NCBI GenBank assembly: GCA_022702705.1
Contig: CM040424.1
Span: 143,163,165-143,227,164 of the forward strand
Direction of reading: 5' to 3'
DNA length: 64,000 nt
Source of the DNA: Papilionanthe hookeriana x Papilionanthe teres
Taxonomy: Eukaryota; Streptophyta; Magnoliopsida; Asparagales; Orchidaceae
Both the position numbers and the translations under genes were made by a program. Positions 56,021 to 64,000 of this stretch are shown piece after piece. Position 1 is the stretch's first letter; every line of letters begins with the position of its first letter. The notes beneath the pieces are model-generated. The model was not told where the DNA came from and did not search any database. It saw only the letters and a list, made by a program, of their open reading frames with translations.

Positions 56021-58225
56021 TTAATCCCGAATGGGCAATTCTTCTACTGGGGTTGGCTCCTCCTGAGCAACATCCTGCTTTCCTTTATCCTTTGGACCCA
56101 TTCTCGGAGGTAGAACTTTTCCGCATCTTAGGTTGACTTCAGTTACTTGTTCTAAATCTGATACTGAATCTGCCGGTGTCTCCCCTTGAATCGGAATGAC
56201 TGGCTCTTCTGGCGTTGCTTCAGAATCCGATAACTCTAATTCTATTGTGATTGGAGCTCCTCGAAATTCACAAATGGACTCGTTGCTTGTTGAGCTTTCA
56301 AGCCTCCTTGTGAACGTCTTCTTCTTCGTCGTGGTCATCGAGGTTTAGTATGATTTGAGAATCATTATTTATATCAAAATTGAGATCCAGATTAGGTTGG
56401 TTTTCGTTAGTTACGTAATCGTTAGAAACAGTCAAAACGTAGCCAATGCCAAAACTCTTATCATTATAAGATCCCGCCGGGGCGAGCAAATAATCATACA
56501 GAGTCAGAGGTTTGAGGGATTTGTCCCCCGAATCGGAAACAACCATCCTAGGATAAGCAGCCCCTAGTCTACTCTTTGGAGCCTCGATTTTCTTCTCTTC
56601 TACTAACTTCTCTTCCTTCTGGGGTTGTTCTTCAATCGTAAGTGATAGTGCTGGCTCGGCAAGTTTCAAACTTTGAGTTGAAGCACGCACAGAAGCTGTT
56701 TGGATGTGATCTAAGATTTTCTTTGAAGACTTTGTCCAGACGGTACTCCATCCATCCTGGGTTGTGTAAGGGTCTATCAGAACAATGGGATTCGTTGAAA
56801 TAACATTGACGGAACCTCCCTTTTGGGGTTCCTTCATGTATTCCTTCGGGATCGTTATGTTCCCTTTCTGGAGATTGTTGTCAAGCCAACTCTTGAAAGT
56901 GAGGCAATCCTCTATATTATGCCCGAGCATCCGGTGGTAAGGGCAATAGTTTGGATGATCTTTCTTACTGGCTTCTTTCGACCTTTTGGGCTCTCGTAGC
57001 AGAAAATCTGGTGTCTTCATTAAACTGCGGAACATTTTAGCCGCTGCTTCAGTTTTGAATGGATATTCCTTGTTTAGAAAATCTTTCAGGGTATGCTGTG
57101 GACGAGGCGGTTGTTCATAATGCTAAGGCGACTGATAGCTCGGTCGAGGTTGTTGATAACCCTGCTGAGGTTGTTGGTAAGTACGCTGTGGTGGATGATA
57201 GCTAGGCTGTGGCCGCTCTGGCTGTATCTGCACTGGCTGCTTGCCCTTATCTACTGCCGCTACGATTCCGGACTTCTTTTCGAATGCTTTTATGGGCTTC
57301 TGTTTATCGGTCTTGTCCATGAAACTTAGCTGCTTTGCCTCTTCTTGCAAGCTCCCGGCCTTGCTAAGCAACTTCTCGAAAGTCTTGATTGTAAATCCAT
57401 TAAGGAGAAGTGGTATCGGGCCATGGATACTCTTAAGCAAGATGCCGACTGCATGTTGTTCTTGAAGCTGTGGTTCACACTTCATTCATAAGTTCCTCCA
57501 TCGAAGTATGTAATCCACTAAAGTCTCGTTCGGTTTCTGGTGTTCCACCACTAGATCACCGATAATGATGTGGTGTCGAGCCCTGGCAAACCGCTTAACG
57601 AAGAGGTTTTCTAACTCTGAAAAGATCTTAACTGAACCATTTGGCAATTCTGCGTACCAGTCGAAGGAAATCCATGACAAACTGCTGACGAACTGATGAA
57701 AGAGTAAAGCGTCACTCCCACCGACATTGCAGCAACTAGCACGAAAATGTGTGACATGCTGCCGGGGGTTTCCCGTTCCATCAAAAGTCTTAAACAGAGG
57801 TGGTACAAAGCCTTTCGGGTATTGGACTGCATCGAACTCTTCGGGGTAAGGTCTACCCGTCTGAATAGATGCTCCACTCTTAGATTGTGCTAAGGCTTCT
57901 CGCACCTGCTGTTCTACCATATTTTTAATGTCCTTTTCGGGAATCATGCTATGTGCAGAATCCTTCTTTGGTGGCTTGTCTCCTTTGACGGATGTGATTT
58001 CCTTTCCTCCGTCCGCAATATGGATGATTTCTGGAGGTGTTTCTTTCTAAGGTTGTACCTGACTCTGGAGAGTGGCTAAGGCGGCAGCCATCTCTTCCAT
58101 CCTCTTTGCCATCTGGGAAATTGTGTCATCTCTTTCCTAAAGCTGTGCTCTCATCACTTCCGGTTCATCTTTTTCCGCAGCTGTCGAGCACCTTGCGAAG
58201 CTGATGATGCTCGTGTCTCAACCAT
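56021..58225 (-). pseudogene. gag: Tat-type gag of element E, disrupted
   Basis: The start is taken at the ATG 58225-58223 (MVETRASS), the usual Tat gag start. After a frameshift come the capsid core (57947-57486: GRPYPEEFDAVQYPKGF, FDGTGNPRQH, DWYAELPNGSVKIFSELENL, NETLVDYILRWRNL), then a TGA at 57485-57483, then HAVGILLKSIHGPIPLLLNG and the YQQPQQG linker. Next is the knuckle CPYHRMLGHNIEDC and NITIPKEYMKEPQKGGSVN, followed by a long acidic tail to about 56300, where MTTTKKKTFTRR begins the next piece. It matches gag B closely up to the end of B's copy at about 8805. Confidence 0.88.
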
Positions 58226-59434
58226 GTTGATCTCGGCATACTCTTCATCCATGAACTCTGATGAGTCAACTACATTTTCCAACTTTTCTCCTCTTTCTTT
58301 TGCCAACCGTCGGATATCCGTCCTTAGCTTTCCTATAGCATCCTCTAGGGGTCTCTTCCAGACGGTCTCGCGGTTGTCGTGCGATGGTTGTTGAACTTAT
58401 TTTTCAGGAGTTTCTTTTATTGCAGTAGCACTTCCTTCTGATTCAGTCTCTTTGACGAGACTTTTCTTCTCAGGCCGTTATGTTGGTCTCGGCTAGGTAA
58501 TAATAGGTCGCCACACCATCCTTCTTGCAGCAAAAAGCCTAGGACTGGAGGTCTGTCGGCTATATGCTGGTAGGTGGTGTCCTCCCTAATATGATAGCCA
58601 GACACAACAACAGGTGAAATAGCTCTCATTTTCTTCCTTGGCTTCTCTACGGCAGTGGCAGGCTCTACTCGAGGTCCGAGGCGGGAACTAGCTGGCACTC
58701 GTCCCATTCTTCTTAGGATTTCTGACACAGGGCATCTTGTTTTCTTTGCCAATTTTTCTATCACAGCTTGTAGCCGAGAAAATGGCGCAATCTTAGTGTA
58801 GCGGCAATCCTTCGGACATCTTCTTCATCCGATGCAGCAGAGAGGGGATGAAACCTACTTCCTTCCAATAGAGGTATAAACTCAGGCAGTTCTTCTCTTT
58901 CCTCAGGAATTTCTTCTAGAAAAGCAACTTTAGCAGCTTTGCTTTCTCGATCTTGGTGATCTTTTTGCTTCTATTTCTCCTTTGAGTCTGAGTTAGGGGT
59001 GCAACTCTTGAACTGGACCCAATCTCAAAAATAGATGGTATTGTAGCAAAATCTATACCCACCATGGTGGCAGGCTCACCACAGACTTGGATTTCCTTCC
59101 CCTTTAGTTTGGCAGAAGCCAGGGTAGGTGCAGAGATGACTAGACCGGTGGGGGTAGGGACAACAGTCCTCCTGCGAACAACAGTACTTCTTTCAGCTGG
59201 AACCCTTTGCAGGGGAGGGAATTCTTGTGCCGAATTCAAGTTGAACTCAATTACAGGCTCTTCAGTTTCTGGCACTTTGTCCATTAGTACAAAGAGAGTG
59301 ACATCAGTGAACTTGATATCTGTATTGTCGAATCCTTGTCCAAAACGGATGATCCCATTGTCAGGCAGCTCATCTTTATAGACGGCGAAGTCCATTCCAT
59401 TGGTGAAGGAGAAAATTAACTTTGGCGTAGTCAT
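58226..59434 (-). pseudogene. ORF upstream of gag (Tat/Ogre ORF1-like) of element E
   Basis: Starts MTTPKLIFSFTNGMDFAVYK (ATG 59434-59432). Then DELPDNGIIRFGQGFDN, FPPLQRVPAER, FEIGSSSRVAPLTQTQRRNR, a frameshift near 58916-58800 (including loss of part of the basic region), KKTRCPVSEILRRMGRVPAS, PVVVSGYHIREDTTYQHI, and a C-terminal block KLRTDIRRLAKERGEK...FMDEEYAEIN running straight into the gag ATG. Shared with 10322-11583. The function of this ORF in Tat elements is not established. Confidence 0.75.
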
Positions 59435-59703
59435 TTTCTATAGGGTAGATTCTGAGTATTAGTCCCGAATTATGCTTCCTTTTGTCGCAAAACTTAGGAC
59501 GAAAAAGAAAGAGTCTGAACACATTTTGGTTTATGTATTTATGATTTTAAAAGGATTTATTTATTAAAAGATTCATTTATTAGAGGATTTGATTATTAGG
59601 AATGGAATGTTTAAAGGTATAGAAAAGGTAAAGGATCTGATTCAGAATTGGAAAGGAAGAGAAAGTCTCGTAAGAGTTCTCAATCGAAGGACCGCTCCTA
59701 AGC
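59435..59703 (-). other. Truncated leader of element E
   Basis: Matches B leader 11584-11853, then changes at ctaa (59703-59706) directly into LTR interior. The PBS and about 125 bp of LTR end are missing. Non-coding. Confidence 0.75.
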
Positions 59704-62700
59704 TAATTTTGAGTTTGAAAATTTTAAGATATGAAATCAAACTGATCTCACATCCCGAATAGTTTATATAAACAAGCACCGCACCACAAACGGTATATCT
59801 ATCCCGGAGAATAGACACACTGCTTGATGATGGGGCTCGGTTAAATAAACTAGAAGAGTTGTGACATCCGTTTGGTCTGCCAACCAACTTTATAAGCCGA
59901 TAGGTTCCGCTGCTTAATATAAAGAAATTAAGTAGGGTTTATATTACCTGGGTTCTTAAAGTTCCCTATAAGGGAAAGCCCCTATAGTTAATTACATCTT
60001 AAATGATGGGAATCATTTAAGAAAACTCTCGATAATGATCAGTGGTTTTGCTCTCAAGAATTTCAAAGTTTAAGGTTTGAAAGTATTGAATTTTGGAATT
60101 TCTAAAGAGATTAGCTCAAATTTCGAACAGTTCATCTTAAGAGTCCAATGGAAGAGAGGTAAGAGAAGTTGAGGATCCAAGAAGAATCTTGGCAACTTCC
60201 CAAACTATCCTATTGTTTGGCATAGATTTGGAAGTTTATTTAATGTTGCAATCTTGCCAATTTTATTTAATTAGGACTTATATTTGTATGACATGATCAT
60301 ACAAACAGCCTGAAAGATATGAGGGTTTATGTCGTACTAAAAGACTACCTCGGAGTCCTAAGACCGGTCAGGGCTTAATTTACATGACATGATCAGGCAA
60401 ATGCCTAACAGAGAGTTGAGGATTTATGTTGCACTAGGCAAACTACCTCGAAGTCTTATGGCTTGGTTATTTAATACTAAGAATAGTTTTGCTGAAGTAG
60501 ATTCGAGTTTTACTGATGACGATGGCCGTGCTGCCCACCATGCTCCGAGCTCCTTGTTGTTGCAGAGGTTTAGTTTTAGAAGGTGAAAATCAGGAGATGA
60601 GAGAAGTGTTTTAGTTTAAAAATCTTAAAATCCAAATATTTTTAATATTTTAATTAAAACAAATCTTAAAGTTGTTTAAACAGAACAGATTAAGATCCCA
60701 CGGTTCTGTCATCCCAGCACCATTATTTTCATTGAATTCACTTAGTCTAAATGAATTTACTAAACTCAACTGAATGAGTTCCACACTTTCATTTAGACCA
60801 TGGGAAATCTCGTTAGCAACACGTGGGTTACATCATCCGAGGTATTCTCGATCATTCAACGAGGCGTTTTAATTTAGTTGCAATTGTAGTTTTGTTGTTC
60901 TGTTTGTGATTAAATTTTGAGTTGTTTTATATTTTGGAATGTTGTGGCGGTGAATTTTATCTTGTGGTGACTTTTAATTTAGTTTTGGTTTCAGTTTTGT
61001 GGCTATCCTAAAGGTTTTAGTTTTCATGCAAAAATCTTGTTTAACATGCAAGAAAAAGTAAAGTGCAGTGCAAGTAAGTAAATTACAATAAAATAAAAGC
61101 GTACCTGGAGGGTCTTCCCGTCATCCCAAGCTGCACTTAAAACACATACTAAGGCATTTAAATATTTATAACAAGTACCTAGGTAAAGCTAAGGGACATA
61201 TTTTGGTTGTCTACCAAGATCCTAGTCCTATTTCTAGTCATCTCCTATGACGTCTAGGTTTTTGAATTTTGTTTATGGATGATTTTCTTCATCAAAGAAC
61301 AATTAAATTCAATTGTTCTTCTAAAACATCCCGTCATATTGAGGAAGTGCTTAGGACGAGTTCTAAACATCTTTTCAATACTTCCGAGATTATTTTGAGT
61401 CCAAGTAAATTTAGTTGCACAGGTGAATTAATCATCCTAGAGTTTAGTTAAGCTTTGTCTCTTGCTCAGTGAACTTGGGTATTTGATTACCTGATGAATG
61501 AAGTGACATTTAACTTAATACTCTATTTAAAAGTTATAATAATTAAAGCCTTTAAGGGTAAGTTGGTTTATTGAGAATTTTAATCATTTTTAATTTGAAG
61601 TTTGAGTTAATGGTTTAAAGTGATTTAGTTTAATTATGAGGTTTTAATTAATAATTTTAAGTTTGGAATAGTGTTCAAATTTTTTTTGGTTTAAATCTTT
61701 ACCCTAAATTTTTATTATTCTTCCAAGAATTTAAATTGTTTAAATAATTAAAGTTTCATTTTTTATTAAAATTGATTAATGGGTTCCTACCCTCTTAATT
61801 TCCCAAAGATTCAATCATCCAAGAAAGATAAAATCAAATATTTTACCCTCTATTTTAATTAAACCTAAAATTTTAATAAAGGGGTTTAAATTCTTTAATT
61901 TTTAATATGCCCTTTTAAGCTTATTTATTTCATAACTCACTAAATTGAGTTCAAATGAACTTGAAATTTTTATGTCACTTTACTAACATGTCAATTAAGA
62001 TATTAGAGGAGAAAATGTGATTTTTCTGAATTTAATTTATTTATATAATTATTTTTAGTGAAAAATAAGGGATTTCATGGAAAATTCAACAACATGACCA
62101 AAGTAAGGTTTCTGTCCTTAAGAAAATTATGGGATGTTCCTAATGACTAGAGGACCACTTGGACCAATTTTGGTGATTTTTTGAATTTTTAAGTATTAAT
62201 GAATTATAAAACAAAATTAATGTTGAAAAATGGATTTTATATTTTTCTTAAATCTCTTTTTTTAGAGAAACAAATTTTATAATTTTTTTATTTTTCTTTG
62301 ATTTATTGGAATTAATTTAGTGAAAAGGTTTGAAAATACATTTTTTTAATATTAAAAATTTTTTTAAGCATTTGAAATTCAATATCTTTACTTTGATACT
62401 TGGGATAAATATTTGGTTTGTTCCTATGTGATTAGGAGTCAAAATATGACATTTTTTATGATTTTTAATATTTTTATGATTTTTATTATTTTTTATTTAT
62501 TTAAAATATTAAAATATGATTAAAAATAAAAAAATTTAGAAAATTCCAATTTTAATTTTTATAGACTTCTCTGATATCAGAGAGCCAACAAAGCCAATTT
62601 AGTGAATTTTTGAAATGTATTTTTGGAGTTATGAATTTTTAAAGTTTAATTTTAGTTATGTGACTTAATTAATTCATTTAGTAGGGCTAAACATTTCCAA

Positions 62701-64000
62701 TTGATATTAAATTTTATATGAGGTTCCTCTGATCCTAAAGTTTAGTGGAGAATTATTTTCAAGTTATTTTGATGTGTGGTTAATCCTAATTAATTAAAAT
62801 TCCATTTTAAGGTTTTGGCCAAATTAGAGTTTGTTTGATTCAAATAAATCATGAGATAATTTTCTAATGTTTCTCTGGTCAAAGGAAACATACTCTAATT
62901 TTTCTAGATTTTTCTAAGTAACATGGTAATTTTTATAATTATTATAGGAAAACTGAAGCATAATATTGAAAATAGATATCTCATCATGGAAATCTTTCCT
63001 GACTTTGGAAAAATCAGGAAAGATCAACCATTATGCATAGAATAACATATAAAAATTTCAAGTTATGGTGAAGCTCCTACATGCATGAAGAATTAAAATA
63101 TTGAAAACACTATTTAACTAATTAAAAATAAAATATGCATTAAATAAAAATAAAATTACTTTCACATTATTCTCCTCATTTTTGTGAGCAAGAGGGTATT
63201 TTTTTTATTTTTTGGAGTTTTCCAGGCAAAGATATGATTTTTTAAAGTTTTGTGTTGAAAATAAATCCAAAAAATCCATTTCCCGCTCAATCCACGTGTC
63301 GCTCTCCTATTGGCCAGCGTGATTCTGTATGGAGCCTGTTCACGGATGAAGATCCGTCCGACTGCATCAGGGCCATCCGTCAGATGCATGCCTGATCGGA
63401 CGGCTGCTGCTCCTCTCTCCTAGTGCTATTCACACAAAATCGTCCACCTTCAAACCTTGATATCTCACTCGTTTCTCAACGAAATTGAATGAAATTTTTT
63501 TTAAAATGATCGTCTAATCGAGTAGCACACATCTATATGGTGATGATATACTTAAAGCATGTAAATATTTACAGAAAATTAAAACATGCTCGGTTGGAGG
63601 AGAAAAAATTTGATACCTTCATCCAAGAGGTGAGGCCTCAATTGGAAATGGTTTGATTGAGCTTAGGAATGCTTGGAAAAGCTTTGGGAACAATTTCGTA
63701 GGGTTTCCCCAAGGTAAATCTTGCATCTCCTCCTCTTGGCCATGGAGGTGGGGTTTAGATAAGGAAGGTTATGGTGGAGCTTTGGGTGGCCATGGGAGTT
63801 GATTAGTGGGTTCAAAATATGTGTTTAGGTGGAGGGGAGGTCAGAGTTTGATTTTGGTGCAATCAATTTGGGATTGCCATGTGTAACGTCAAGGATTTAA
63901 ATGGCATGGGTGTAAGGAGCATTTTTGGTCCAATTTGGGTCAATTCATGGTTTTGGCTTGGTTCATTCACCAAGGCTTGATTTAGGCTGAAGTGAGATCA
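59704..64000 (-). repeat. 5' LTR of element E, partial (continues beyond the window)
   Basis: Matches 37162-41890 of the 3' LTR. Relative to it the terminal 125 bp are missing at the left, and a deletion at about 61680-61705 removes about 400 bp that hold the TTTAA tract (39150-39565 in the 3' copy). The TATA-like region is near 63754-63761 (tttagataa). Short ORFs inside are not supported as genes. Confidence 0.8.

Larger units (their letters stand above)
37037..64000 (-). mobile_element. Tat/Ogre-like retrotransposon E (pol-bearing, hosts solo LTR S)
   Basis: Minus-strand order: 5' LTR (59704 to beyond 64000), leader, ORF1, gag, protease, RT, RNase H, archaeal-type RNase H, integrase (split by S), minisatellite 3' UTR and 3' LTR (37037-41890). 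Both LTRs belong to a subfamily distinct from those of B and S. The PBS and the LTR end next to it are deleted, as are the PPT and the start of the 3' LTR. With many stops in gag-pol, E is a relic. E is inserted in the gag of element D. Confidence 0.85.

Noticed and set aside
1..64000. tRNA or rRNA genes
   Set aside because: I found no cloverleaf-like box A/box B pair or rRNA signature by reading. This was not a computed scan.

Overview
The window contains only transposable elements. It looks like repeat-dense, heterochromatin-like DNA from a flowering plant with a large genome. I see no host gene, rRNA, tRNA gene or CRISPR array. All recognisable protein sequence belongs to two lineages of Ty3/gypsy LTR retrotransposons. 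One is Athila-like: gag with a WKNHPNFNW-type linker, aspartic protease DLGASINLMP, FMDD reverse transcriptase, and extra ORFs downstream of pol. The other is Tat/Ogre-like: an extra ORF upstream of gag, a C-x2-H-x4-H-x4-C gag knuckle, two RNase H domains and very long LTRs. Nothing in the sequence identifies the species.

Layout from left to right. (1) 1-1028: end of an Athila-like copy (A, + strand). (2) 1029-19568: a minus-strand Tat element (B) with two LTRs of about 7.4 kb (1029-8464 and 12116-19568) around only 3.65 kb of interior. That interior keeps a primer binding site, the upstream ORF and gag, but no pol. (3) 19569-about 28206: Athila-like copy C (+): gag, protease, truncated reverse transcriptase, a large pol deletion, a small extra ORF, an env-position ORF, a polypurine tract and an LTR with a good TATA box. 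(4) About 28207-37036: Athila-like copy D (-), with a nearly complete pol and two tandem, related env-position ORFs, one of them intact (281 aa). (5) 37037-64000: Tat element E (-) inserted in D's gag. It has ORF1, gag, protease, RT, RNase H, archaeal-type RNase H, integrase, a 3' UTR with a 37-bp minisatellite, and a second LTR subfamily at both ends. (6) 43926-51244: a solo Tat LTR (S) inside E's integrase, flanked by the 5-bp target duplication ggaac.

The order of events is partly readable. D was invaded by E, and E by S. S is the youngest insertion: it has a perfect target duplication and keeps many CpGs that have decayed in B's LTRs. B has no target duplication. Its left flank lies further downstream in the Athila map than its right flank, so A-B-C looks like a product of recombination between elements. 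All coding genes except one ORF (31366-32211) carry stops or frameshifts, so these elements are relics.

The most interesting signals are non-coding. 14-bp GGCGCCTAGGCGCC palindromes occur in pairs with a constant 21-nt spacing in the Athila copies. A hairpin is conserved just after pol. The Tat LTR end and primer-site edge is duplicated 59 bp inside the LTR. The Tat LTRs are unusually long.
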